A stretch of 64,000 bases of DNA from Streptomyces sp. NRRL S-350 (GTDB lineage: Bacteria; Actinomycetota; Actinomycetes; Streptomycetales; Streptomycetaceae): NCBI RefSeq assembly GCF_000719705.1, contig NZ_JOHO01000003.1:272115-336114 (forward strand), read 5' to 3'. How positions within the stretch are numbered: position 1 is the stretch's first letter; each line of letters starts with the position of its first letter. The translations under genes were made by a program, and so were the position numbers. Below, one piece after another: positions 48,925 to 57,254 of the stretch. The notes beneath the pieces were generated by a model that worked only from the letters and a program-made list of their open reading frames with translations, was not told the origin of the DNA and made no database searches.

Positions 48925-49725
48925 TCAGCGCGGGTCGAGCCCGTTCGAGAGGAACCACGGCAGCGGGTCGACCGGCCCGCTGCCGTCGGCGGGCCGGATC
49001 TCGAAGTGCAGGTGCGGCCCGGTGCTGTTGCCGCTGCTGCCGACGAAGGCGATCACGTCGCCCTGCTTCACCGGCCCCTTGCGGATCTTGTACCCCCGCA
49101 GATGGCAGTACCAGGCCTCGGTGCCGTCGGGCATCTTGAGTATCGACATGTAGCCGTAGAACGGGTTCCACTGGGTGCGGATCGTGCCGTCGGCGACGGC
49201 CATGACCTGGGAGCCGCCGTCCACCGGGAAGTCGATGCCGGTGTGGCGCTTGGCCCAGTGGGTGCCGGCCGCGCCGAACAACTCACCGAGGCCGTGCTGC
49301 GCGACCGGCATGACCACCGCGGGCCTGACCGGCGCCGGGGCCGGCTCGGCGGTGGGCTGCCCGGTCGGGGCGTCGGCGGGCTGGGCGCCGGCCAGCGGCT
49401 GACGGGCGTCGCCGCGGGAGGCCTGGGCCTGGCCGTCGACCGCGGCCGTCTGCCGGGCCGCCGCCCCGGCGGCCGCGTCCTCGGGAGCGCCCGCGGAGCG
49501 CGGCGGCACCCGTCCGGCGGCCTGGGCGTGCCGGTCGGCGTCCCCCTGGACCGTGACCGCCGCGGCGGCGGCGACTCCGAGCGCGGCCACCGACGGGAGC
49601 GCGACCCGCAGCAGCGCCGTCCGGGTGGCCGCCCTGGCGGCACCGCGGCGCTGGGCGCGGGACTGCTCCCGGGCGGCGAGGCGCAGTTCCGCGCGGGTCG
49701 GACGGGCGGCTGCTTCGGGAGCCAT
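48925..49725 (-). CDS. M23-family metallopeptidase (peptidoglycan endopeptidase)
   Basis: The 266 residues have a basic N terminus, a hydrophobic anchor or uncleaved signal ([21 protein letters not shown], about 38-58), an Ala/Gln/Pro linker to 135, and a LytM-type catalytic domain. Zinc ligands are in [11 protein letters not shown] (the HxxxD pair) and HLHFE; the second His of the active site is in WYCHLRGY. It is expected outside the membrane, cutting peptide cross-bridges. The final NGLDPR follows the usual DPLPWF end. Confidence 0.9.
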   Translation of the reverse strand: MAPEAAARPTRAELRLAAREQSRAQRRGAARAATRTALLRVALPSVAALGVAAAAAVTVQGDADRHAQAAGRVPPRSAGAPEDAAAGAAARQTAAVDGQAQASRGDARQPLAGAQPADAPTGQPTAEPAPAPVRPAVVMPVAQHGLGELFGAAGTHWAKRHTGIDFPVDGGSQVMAVADGTIRTQWNPFYGYMSILKMPDGTEAWYCHLRGYKIRKGPVKQGDVIAFVGSSGNSTGPHLHFEIRPADGSGPVDPLPWFLSNGLDPR

Positions 49726-50052
49726 CGGGGGCTGCCTCCTCGGTGGGCCTCGGACACGTCGTCGGGCGAGGGGAAAACAGCCGTGACTGTAGCCGGAAGG
49801 CCGACGCCCCGGAAAAAGCTCCGGTTGTCAAGGGGGCGGCCGGGCGGTCTGTGCCGAGGTTGCGGGCAGTACGGTCCGTACTCGCCGGTAGAAAGTCCTG
49901 GAGCTGTGACTTTGCCCTCCTCTTGGGAGGGGGCGCGGCCAACGGGCCCCGGTGGCGCTAACCTCCCCTCAGGTTGGTTATTGACCGTTAACCGCGCCCG
50001 TGGCCCCACCAGGCCCGGTCGGGTGGTGGACGACGAGGTCCAGGAGGCAGTG
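49726..50052. other. divergent control region of the M23 peptidase and icmB genes
   Basis: There is no gene. The perfect inverted repeat AGTACGG-T-CCGTACT at 49868-49882 is the best operator candidate. On the peptidase strand a consensus TTGACA lies at 49825-49830 but no matching -10 follows at 17 or 18 bases. Near icmB, TAACCT, AGGTT and TTAACC half-sites cluster at 49958-49993. I do not see a ydaO-type c-di-AMP riboswitch. Confidence 0.5.
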
Positions 50053-50457
50053 ATGGGTGTGTCGGGGCCGATCCGTGTGGTGGTCGCCAAACCGGGGCTC
50101 GACGGCCACGACCGTGGCGCCAAGGTCATTGCGCGCGCCCTGCGCGACGCCGGTATGGAGGTCATCTACACCGGGCTGCACCAGACGCCCGAACAGGTCG
50201 TCGACACCGCGATCCAGGAGGACGCGAACGGCATCGGGCTGTCGATCCTCTCCGGCGCCCACATGACGCTCTGCGCGCGGGTGCTGGAGCTGCTCAAGGA
50301 GCGCGACGCCGAGGACATCAAGGTCTTCTGCGGGGGGATCATCCCTGAGGAGGACATCGCCGAGCTGAAGGCGATGGGTGTCGCCGACATCTTCACCCCG
50401 GGCACGCCCACCCGGGACGTGGTCGCCTGGGTCGAGGCCAACCTGCGGGCGAGCTGA
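50053..50457 (+). CDS. icmB: cobalamin-binding small subunit of an acyl-CoA mutase (IcmB-like)
   Basis: A stand-alone 134-residue B12-binding domain. The base-off cobalamin motif is [18 protein letters not shown], with GLSILSGAH and [11 protein letters not shown] completing the Rossmann-like fold. It resembles IcmB of streptomycetes, which joins the large subunit IcmA to interconvert isobutyryl-CoA and n-butyryl-CoA. No large subunit is in the window; in related genomes icmA is at another locus. CAGGAGG precedes the ATG. Confidence 0.88.
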   Translation: MGVSGPIRVVVAKPGLDGHDRGAKVIARALRDAGMEVIYTGLHQTPEQVVDTAIQEDANGIGLSILSGAHMTLCARVLELLKERDAEDIKVFCGGIIPEEDIAELKAMGVADIFTPGTPTRDVVAWVEANLRAS

Positions 50458-50470
50458 CCTCGGGTACGAC

Positions 50471-50502
50471 GGGCGGGCCGGTCCTTCGGGGCCGGCCCGC
50501 CC
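50471..50502 (+). terminator. UUCG-loop terminator after icmB
   Basis: A 14-bp stem with one G-U pair (50471-50484 with 50489-50502) closes a TTCG tetraloop 14 bases after the stop. The DUF5691 gene converges from the right. Confidence 0.9.
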
Positions 50503-50565
50503 TGCCGTCACCGGCGGCCGGCCGCCGGCGGAGCCTCGGGGCCGGTGCGTCGGCCGGTCGGCGCG

Positions 50566-52170
50566 TCAGCCCGCCAGCTCCGCGAGCATCGCGGCCCGGA
50601 AGCGCAGGGTGCCGGCCAACCGGGCGAAGGTCTCCGCCCAGGCGGAGTCCGGGGCGGCCCCGGCGGCCAGTTCCTCCACCGCGGCGGCCGTCTCCGGGGC
50701 GAGCACGCGCTCCGTCATCCCGAGCACCCCGCTGTGGCTCCACGGGTAGGCGCCGGAGGCCGCGGCCCGGGCCAGCGCCGCCACCACGGCGGTGGACAGC
50801 GGCGGCGTCCACGGCGTGGCGCAGGCGCCGAGCAGTTGGAAGGCCTCCCCCAGCCCGTGCACCTCGATGAACGCGGCCGTCCAGGCCGCCCGCTCCTCGG
50901 GCGGGAGGACGGCCAGCAGCTTGGCCGGAGCGCCGGTGGTCCGCGAGGTACGGGCCCGGACGGCGCCGCGCGCGGGCGGCACCGGGGCCGGCCCGAGCAG
51001 TGCCCGGGCCCAGTCGGCGTCGTGCTGGCGGACGGCGGCGCGCGCCCAGGCCTCCCGCAGGTCGTCGGCCCAGCTGCTGCTGGTCTCGTCGACGCTGTCG
51101 CCGACCCGCAGGGCGAGCAGCTGCTCGGGCGTCAGGCCGGTGCTCCGCGGCCACACCGAGAGCGGCGCCGCGGCCACCACCTCGCCGAACCACCAGGCCC
51201 GTTCCCCGCGCCCGGTGGGCGACTTGGGTGCGATGCCGTCGCGCTGCATCCGGGCGTCGCACTCGGCGGGCGGGGTGACCAGCAGGTGGGTGCCGGTCTC
51301 GGCGAGGCGGACGGCGGCCAGCGCCCGCTCGGCCATCCGGTGGGCCAGCGCGGAGCCGGGCAGGGTGGAGAGCAGTTCGGCGGCGGTGGCGCGGACGTTC
51401 TTGCTGCGGTCGCCGAGGGCCGCCTCCAGGAAGGGCTCGTCGGCGGGGGAGAGGCCGTCCTGGAGGGCGTCCAGGAAGAGCAGGCGGTCCTCGGCGCGCT
51501 CGGTGGGCCAGGTGCTCCGCAGCAGCTCCAGGCCGGTCGCCGGATCGCTGCGGCGCAGCAGCGTGAGGTGGGTGACGCGTTCGGCGAACAGGCCCTCGTG
51601 CCACAGGTGGTGGGCGGCGGGGTCGTCGTGCCGGCCCACCTGCTCCGGGGTGGTGGTGCGCAGGACGAACCGCCAGTCGGGGTTCTGCTCGGCCAGCCAG
51701 CGGCCCGTCGGGCCGGCCAACGCGACCGCGTCCGAGCGCAGTTCGCTGCGGGCCCGGGCGGCGTCGAGCAGGCCGGGTATCAGTGCGGCGGGCGGCCGCA
51801 GGCCCCGGGCTCGGGCGGTGGCGAGCCACTGGGGCAGCAGCTCGGTCAGGTTGGCCAGGGTGCCGCCGGCGCTGCTGCCGCCCGTCCGGCCGGCCAGCAG
51901 GACGGCCAGTCGGCGGCCGGCCGGCTCGGGCAGCTCCGGGCGGGTGTCCTCCGGCGCGGGCGGGCCGGGCGGTCCGGCGGCCGGTACCGGCAGCGCGCCG
52001 GCCCGGCGGCGGACGGTGGCGAGGGCGGCCAGCTCCAGCAGGGCGGTGGCCGGGTCGGCCTGGTCCACGGCGTCGGCGAGCGGCAGGGCGGTGGCCGGGA
52101 GCGGGCGGCGGTCGGTGCCGAGCAGGGCGCTGGTGAGCAGGGTCTCCCAGGGGTCCTGTGCGGTCGTCAT
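50566..52170 (-). CDS. DUF5691 protein of the AAA/VWA cluster
   Basis: A 534-residue soluble protein beginning MTTAQDPWETLLTSALLGTDRRPLP, the hallmark of DUF5691 as I know it. Much of it is predicted helical; DEPFLEAALGDRSKNVRATAAELLSTLPG reads like a HEAT or armadillo-type repeat, suggesting a scaffold that binds partners. No catalytic motif is visible. It follows the SWIM gene by 11 bases with a TTAGGAG ribosome-binding site, so the two are cotranscribed away from the AAA-ATPase gene. The function is unknown. Confidence 0.82.
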   Translation of the reverse strand: MTTAQDPWETLLTSALLGTDRRPLPATALPLADAVDQADPATALLELAALATVRRRAGALPVPAAGPPGPPAPEDTRPELPEPAGRRLAVLLAGRTGGSSAGGTLANLTELLPQWLATARARGLRPPAALIPGLLDAARARSELRSDAVALAGPTGRWLAEQNPDWRFVLRTTTPEQVGRHDDPAAHHLWHEGLFAERVTHLTLLRRSDPATGLELLRSTWPTERAEDRLLFLDALQDGLSPADEPFLEAALGDRSKNVRATAAELLSTLPGSALAHRMAERALAAVRLAETGTHLLVTPPAECDARMQRDGIAPKSPTGRGERAWWFGEVVAAAPLSVWPRSTGLTPEQLLALRVGDSVDETSSSWADDLREAWARAAVRQHDADWARALLGPAPVPPARGAVRARTSRTTGAPAKLLAVLPPEERAAWTAAFIEVHGLGEAFQLLGACATPWTPPLSTAVVAALARAAASGAYPWSHSGVLGMTERVLAPETAAAVEELAAGAAPDSAWAETFARLAGTLRFRAAMLAELAG

Positions 52171-52181
52171 TCTCGGTGCTC

Positions 52182-53480
52182 CTAAGCGTTGGTGAGGCCG
52201 ACCGGGCGCCGGCCGGCGGCCCAGGCGGTGACCGGGGCGAAGCCTTGGTGGCCGTACTCGCCGAAGAGCGTCAGCGGGCGGCCGGTGGAGACGGCGGCCA
52301 GCCGCCACAGCGCCGCCTCCGGGACGGCCGAGGCACGGACCGGCACGGTGTGGTGGCTGTCCGTCAGGTACCAGCCGTCCGGGGTGCGGACCGGGACGAC
52401 GCCGGTGAGGACGGTCGGCCAGTGCTCCAGCCACGGGTCGTCGGCGACGGCGGTGCCGTAGCCCGCCACCGCCTCGGCGACGGTGAGCCCGGCGGGCGGG
52501 GCGGCCGGGCCCGCCTCGGGGGCGCCGTAGCGGGTGCCGAGCACGGCGCGCAGCGGGCGGGCGCCGGGGTGGTAGGCGAGTTCGGCCTCCAGCAGGTGGC
52601 CGGTGGGCAGGGCGAGGTCGGGGGCCTGGCCCGGGCGGCCGAAGGCGAGCAGCAGGGCCGGGCGGCCGGTCTTGGCGCCGCGCAGCCAGACCCGGCGGGT
52701 GGTGAGCCGCTCGTCGGACGTGTCCCGGCTGCCGAGCACCAGCCAGCGGTCGCGGACGGTCGGGCCGGCCAGCACCTCGGCGGCCTCCACGGTGTAGCCG
52801 ACCCGGGTGCGGACGGTCGCGGCCAGCTCGGCGGGCAGCTCGTCGATGCGGGTGGCGGCGGTGGCGAGCAGGTGGAGCATCGCGTACTCCTCCAGCAGCC
52901 GCTCCTGCGGGAGGGCGTCCAGCTCCCTCACCCGGGCGGCCAGGCCGGGAGCCTGCGCGTCGACCATCCGGGCGGCGACCTCCTCCCAGGGCCCGGCGGT
53001 GGACTGGTCGGCCAGGCCGTGCCGGATCCGGTCGGCCAGCCGCAGCCGCAGCTCGGCCGCACCCGCCGCCACCCGGGCGCCGCGCTTCTCGGCCCGGCGA
53101 CGGGCGGCCTCCGGGTCGGCCGGGGCCGCGGCCGGCTTCCGGGCGCGCTCCTGGCGGCCCTTGAGCCAGTCGGCCGCCCAGTCGGCGGGCTCGGCGGCCG
53201 GGACGGCCTCCGCGGAGCCGCTCCACAGCAGGAGGAGCCCGAGCGCGTGCTTGCAGGGGAACTTCCGGCTGGGGCAGCTGCACTGGTAGGCGGGCCCGGC
53301 GAGGTCGATCACGGTGCGGTACGGCGTGCGGCCGCTGCCCTTGCACTCGCCCCACAGCGCGGCGCCGTCGGTGCCGGTGCCCGACCACGGCGCGGGCGAG
53401 GAGAGCTTGCCCGCCGCCTTCTGCGACGAGGCGTCAGGGGCCAGGGACAGGACGTGTTCGGTGCTCCAGCGTTCCTCCAT
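52182..53480 (-). CDS. SWIM zinc-finger protein of the AAA/VWA cluster
   Basis: The ATG at 53480 gives 432 residues. Near the N terminus lies a SWIM zinc finger: YQCSCPSRKFPCKHALGLLLL, with ligands Cys67, Cys69, Cys76 and His78 (CxCxnCxH), a motif that binds nucleic acid or protein. A helical Arg/Glu/Ala-rich part (100-180) and a long C-terminal domain without recognisable catalytic residues follow. First gene of the reverse arm of the cluster, divergent from the AAA ATPase. Confidence 0.85.
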   Translation of the reverse strand: MEERWSTEHVLSLAPDASSQKAAGKLSSPAPWSGTGTDGAALWGECKGSGRTPYRTVIDLAGPAYQCSCPSRKFPCKHALGLLLLWSGSAEAVPAAEPADWAADWLKGRQERARKPAAAPADPEAARRRAEKRGARVAAGAAELRLRLADRIRHGLADQSTAGPWEEVAARMVDAQAPGLAARVRELDALPQERLLEEYAMLHLLATAATRIDELPAELAATVRTRVGYTVEAAEVLAGPTVRDRWLVLGSRDTSDERLTTRRVWLRGAKTGRPALLLAFGRPGQAPDLALPTGHLLEAELAYHPGARPLRAVLGTRYGAPEAGPAAPPAGLTVAEAVAGYGTAVADDPWLEHWPTVLTGVVPVRTPDGWYLTDSHHTVPVRASAVPEAALWRLAAVSTGRPLTLFGEYGHQGFAPVTAWAAGRRPVGLTNA

Positions 53481-53692
53481 GCGACCGACCGTAGGCGGCG
53501 GCACTGACAGTGGCTGACTGGCCGTCCGGAGCCCCGCCCGGGGTCCGTGCGGGGCCTGTCCGGGGTCGGCGGTCGATGTCAGTGGCCCGGTGCAGGGTGG
53601 TTCCCACAGGCCGGGACGCCGATCCGGCTCCCCCCGATCACCCTGCCGCCGGGGCCACCGCGTACCCGGGCGGCCGACCCGAAGGAGTCTCG
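53481..53692. promoter_or_regulatory. divergent control region of the AAA/VWA cluster
   Basis: This is the only long non-coding stretch in the cluster and must drive both arms. CACTGACA (53502-53509, part of the palindrome CACTGACAGTG) and its inverse TGTCAGTG (53577-53584) flank it 67 bases apart, a candidate paired operator. Confidence 0.5.
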
Positions 53693-54775
53693 ATGACCGA
53701 CGTTCTGCGGCAGCACGCCGAGGACGCCTTCGCCGGTGAACTGGCCGCGCTGGCCGCGCAGGACGACCGTCCGCGCCCCGAGCGCTGGAAGCTCTCGCCG
53801 TGGGCCGTGGCGACGTACCTGCTCGGTGGCGAACTGCCCGACGGCACCCGGATCACCCCCAAGTACATCGGCCCGCGCCGGGTGGTCGAGGTCGCCGTGA
53901 CGACCCTGGCGACGGACCGCGCGCTGCTGCTGCTCGGCGTGCCCGGCACCGCGAAGACCTGGGTGTCCGAGCACCTGGCCGCCGCGATCAGCGGCGACTC
54001 CACGATGCTGGTGCAGGGCACCGCCGGCACCCCCGAGGAGGCCGTCCGGTACGGCTGGAACTACGCCCGGCTGCTGACCGACGGTCCGAGCCGGGACGCC
54101 CTGGTGCCCTCGCCGCTGATGCGGGCGATGGCCGACGGAAAGATCGCCCGGGTCGAGGAGCTGACCCGCATCCCGGCCGACGTGCAGGACAGTCTGATCA
54201 CCATCCTGTCCGAGAAGACGCTGCCGGTGCCGGAGTTGGGCTCCGAGACGCAGGCGGTGCGCGGCTTCAACGTGATCGCCACCGCCAACGACCGCGACCG
54301 CGGCGTCAACGAGCTGTCCAGCGCCCTGCGCCGCCGCTTCAACACCGTGGTGCTGCCGCTGCCGGGCTCGCTGGAGGAGGAGGTCGACATCGTCACCCGC
54401 CGGGTCGGCCAGCTCGGCCGCTCCCTGGAACTGGCCGAACTGCCCGGCGGGGCCGAGGAGATCAGGCGGGTGGTCACCGTCTTCCGCGAGCTGCGCGCCG
54501 GGATCACCGTGGACGGCCGGACGAAGGTCAAGATCCCGAGCGGCACCCTCTCCACCGCCGAGGCGATCTCGGTGGTGACCAACGGCCTGGCCCTGGCCAC
54601 CCACTTCGGCGACGGCGTGCTGCGCGCCGGCGACGTCACGGCCGGCATCCTCGGCGCCGTCGTCCGCGACCCGGTGGCGGACCAGGCGGTCTGGCGCGAG
54701 TACGTCGAAGGCGTGGTGCGCGAACGCGACGGCTGGAAGGACTTCTACCGGGCCGCCCGCGAGGTGACGGCATGA
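53693..54775 (+). CDS. MoxR-like AAA+ ATPase
   Basis: A 360-residue AAA+ ATPase. Residues 1-75 include a KYIGPRRVVEVAV approach to the Walker A loop GVPGTAKT (82-89). The Walker B position reads RVEELTR, with Glu-Glu in place of the usual Asp-Glu. Sensor 1 is in FNVIATANDRDRGVNELSSALRRRFN, which also carries the arginine finger region. Such ATPases act as hexamers with VWA partners to remodel proteins or insert metals; a VWA gene lies two genes downstream. GAAGGAG precedes the ATG; the upstream open frame is unlikely to be translated. Its TGA overlaps the next ATG. Confidence 0.9.
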   Translation: MTDVLRQHAEDAFAGELAALAAQDDRPRPERWKLSPWAVATYLLGGELPDGTRITPKYIGPRRVVEVAVTTLATDRALLLLGVPGTAKTWVSEHLAAAISGDSTMLVQGTAGTPEEAVRYGWNYARLLTDGPSRDALVPSPLMRAMADGKIARVEELTRIPADVQDSLITILSEKTLPVPELGSETQAVRGFNVIATANDRDRGVNELSSALRRRFNTVVLPLPGSLEEEVDIVTRRVGQLGRSLELAELPGGAEEIRRVVTVFRELRAGITVDGRTKVKIPSGTLSTAEAISVVTNGLALATHFGDGVLRAGDVTAGILGAVVRDPVADQAVWREYVEGVVRERDGWKDFYRAAREVTA

Positions 54776-57138
54776 CCGCTGCTGGGGTCGCCCTCCTCGG
54801 CATCCGCCACCACGGCCCCGGCTCGGCCCGGGCGGTGGCCGCCGCGCTGGCCGGGTGGCGGCCGGACGCGGTGCTGATCGAAGGGCCGCCGGAGGCGGAC
54901 GGGATCGTCCACCTGGCGGCCGGGAAGGACCTGGTGCCGCCGGTCGCGCTGCTCGCCCACGCGGTGGACGACCCGGCGAAGGCCGCCTTCTGGCCGTACG
55001 CCGAGTTCTCCCCGGAGTGGGTGGCGATCCGCCACGCCGTGGAGCACGACCTGCCGGTCCGCTTCATCGACCTGCCCGCCGGGTACGGCTTCGCGCCCGG
55101 CCCCGAGGAAGCGCCCGGCCCCGACGACGCCCCCGGCTCCGACGGCCCCGGCGGGCGGCCCGCCGATCCGCTGGCGCTGCTCGCCGAGGCGGCCGGGCAC
55201 GACGACCCGGAGCGCTGGTGGGAGGACGTGGTCGAGCACCGCGCGCCCGGCACCGACGCGATGGCGCCGTTCGCCGCCGTCGCCGAGGCGATGGGCGCGC
55301 TGCGCGCCGAGGGCCTCGGGGAGTCCCGCCGGGACCTGCTGCGCGAGGCGCACATGCGCCGGCAGATCCGCGCCGCCCGGCGCGCCGGCCACCGCCGGAT
55401 CGCCGTCGTCTGCGGGGCCTTCCACGTCCCGGCGCTGGAGACGATGCCCACCGACGCGCACGACCGGGCGCTGCTCGCCGGGCTGCCGAAGAAGGTGCGG
55501 ACGGACATCACCTGGGTGCCGTGGACGCACCGGCGCCTGTCCCAGTCCACCGGTTACGGCGCGGGCGTGCAGTCGCCCGGCTGGTACCACCACCTGTTCA
55601 CCACCGACGGCGACCCGGTGCCGCGCTGGCTGACCCGGGCCGCCGAGCTGCTGCGCGCCGAGGACCACCCGGTCTCCTCCGCGCACGTCATCGAGGCGGT
55701 CCGGCTCGCCGAGGCCCTCGCGGTGCTGCGCGGCCGCCCGCTCGCGGGGCTGACCGAGACCCTGGACGCGGTGCGGGCGGTGCTCTGCGAGGGTTCGGAC
55801 GTCGCCCTGGAGCTCGTCCGAGACCGCCTGGTGATCGGCGACGAGCTCGGCGAGGTCCCCGACGCCGCACCGGCGGTGCCGCTGCAGCGCGACCTCGTCC
55901 GGCTGCAGCGCTCGCTGCGGCTCAAGCCCGAGGCCGCGCCGAGGGACGTCGACCTCGACCTGCGCAAGGAGACCGACGCGGCCCGCTCGCGGCTGCTGCA
56001 CCGGCTGCGGCTGCTGGGCGTGCACTGGGGCGTGCCCGCCCGCTCGTCGGTCAACTCGACCGGGACCTTCCGGGAGAGCTGGCGGCTGTGCTGGCAGCCG
56101 GAGTTCGCCGTCCGGATCGCCGAGGCCGCCCAGTGGGGGACCACGGTCGAGGAGGCGGCCACCGGAAAGGCGGTCGGCACCGCCCGCGCCGCCGGCGAAC
56201 TCGCCGAGCTGACCGGCCTGGTGGAGACGTGCCTGCTGGCCGGGCTGTCCGGCGCGCTGCCTGCCGTGATGCGGGCTCTCGCCGACTGCGCGGCCCTCGC
56301 CACCGATGTCGCGCATCTGGCCGGGGCACTGCCCGCGCTGGTCCGCGCGCTGCGCTACGGCGACGTGCGCGGCACCGACCACGGTGCGCTCGCCGGGGCG
56401 GCGGCGGGGCTGGCCGAGCGGGTCTGCGTCGGGCTGCCGCCCGCCTGCGTCGGACTGGACGCCGAGAGCGCGGCGGCGATGCGCGGCCGCCTCGACGAGG
56501 TGCACGGCGCGATCGGCCTGCTGGGCTCCACCGGGCCCCAGTCCGCCGACGCCGCACCGCCCGCCGACGCCGCACCGGCCGACGGCCTGAACGGCCAGGC
56601 CGGCCTGGCCGACCGCTGGGCCGCCGCCCTGCGCTCCCTCGCCGCCCGCGAGCCGTCCGGCGGACCGGCCACCGGCGCCCCCGGCCTGCTCCGCGGCCGG
56701 GCCGTCCGCCTCCTGCTGGACGACGGCCGGCTCGACTCCGAGGAGGCCGGCCGCCGACTGCGACTGGTCCTGTCCGTCGCCGCAGCCCCGGCGGACGCCG
56801 CCGGCTGGGTCGAGGGCTTCCTGACCGGTGGCGGCGCCCTGCTGCTCCACGACCCCCGGCTGCTCGCCCTGCTGGACGAGTGGCTGACCGGGGTGGGCGG
56901 GGAGGTCTTCACCGACGTCCTGCCGCTGCTGCGCCGCACCTTCGCCGGGCTGGAGGCGGGCGTGCGCACCACCATCGGCAGCCGGGTGGCGGCCGGCCCG
57001 CTCGGCGAGCTCCCGGCGGAGCGCGCCCCGGCGCGCGAGCTGGACCGGGCCCGCGCCGATGCCGCCGTCCCCGCGGTGGCCCTGCTGCTGGGCGTCCGCC
57101 CGACGATTCCCCGGCAGGCGGCCGGCCGCAACACCTGA
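54772..57138 (+). CDS. DUF5682 protein with TraB/EreA-like hydrolase motifs
   Basis: A 788-residue protein coupled to the ATPase gene by an ATGA overlap. The first 260 residues form a compact domain: LLGIRHHGPGSARAV (His13-His14), DAVLIEGPPEADG (35-44), an acidic Pro-rich insert at about 110-140, and CGAFHVPALE (His218). Paired His and Glu motifs of this form recall the TraB/TIKI and EreA/ChaN superfamily of putative metal-dependent hydrolases. The rest is helical and Ala/Leu-rich with no recognisable domain. The enzyme assignment is my inference. Confidence 0.75.
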   Translation: MTAAGVALLGIRHHGPGSARAVAAALAGWRPDAVLIEGPPEADGIVHLAAGKDLVPPVALLAHAVDDPAKAAFWPYAEFSPEWVAIRHAVEHDLPVRFIDLPAGYGFAPGPEEAPGPDDAPGSDGPGGRPADPLALLAEAAGHDDPERWWEDVVEHRAPGTDAMAPFAAVAEAMGALRAEGLGESRRDLLREAHMRRQIRAARRAGHRRIAVVCGAFHVPALETMPTDAHDRALLAGLPKKVRTDITWVPWTHRRLSQSTGYGAGVQSPGWYHHLFTTDGDPVPRWLTRAAELLRAEDHPVSSAHVIEAVRLAEALAVLRGRPLAGLTETLDAVRAVLCEGSDVALELVRDRLVIGDELGEVPDAAPAVPLQRDLVRLQRSLRLKPEAAPRDVDLDLRKETDAARSRLLHRLRLLGVHWGVPARSSVNSTGTFRESWRLCWQPEFAVRIAEAAQWGTTVEEAATGKAVGTARAAGELAELTGLVETCLLAGLSGALPAVMRALADCAALATDVAHLAGALPALVRALRYGDVRGTDHGALAGAAAGLAERVCVGLPPACVGLDAESAAAMRGRLDEVHGAIGLLGSTGPQSADAAPPADAAPADGLNGQAGLADRWAAALRSLAAREPSGGPATGAPGLLRGRAVRLLLDDGRLDSEEAGRRLRLVLSVAAAPADAAGWVEGFLTGGGALLLHDPRLLALLDEWLTGVGGEVFTDVLPLLRRTFAGLEAGVRTTIGSRVAAGPLGELPAERAPARELDRARADAAVPAVALLLGVRPTIPRQAAGRNT

Positions 57139-57139
57139 G

Positions 57140-57180
57140 CGCCCGCCACCCCGCCCGGCCCGCCCGCCACCCCGCCCGGC
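57140..57180. repeat. two 20-bp direct repeats before the VWA gene
   Basis: CGCCCGCCACCCCGCCCGGC occurs at 57140-57159 and 57161-57180 in the 116-base spacer between the DUF5682 and VWA genes. Confidence 0.9.
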
Positions 57181-57254
57181 CTGCCCGACTTACCCGCCCG
57201 GCAGCGGCCCCCCGGCGACCACCGCAGTGACCCCGACGACAGGAGGAGGACGAG

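Noticed and set aside
49726..49950. A ydaO (c-di-AMP) riboswitch before the M23 peptidase gene, as found before some streptomycete wall hydrolases
   Set aside because: I could not find the conserved ydaO core motifs on the reverse strand; a covariance-model search would decide.
49006..50052. Upstream extension of icmB across the peptidase gene
   Set aside because: It is antisense to the M23 peptidase; the conserved start [20 protein letters not shown] lies at 50053.
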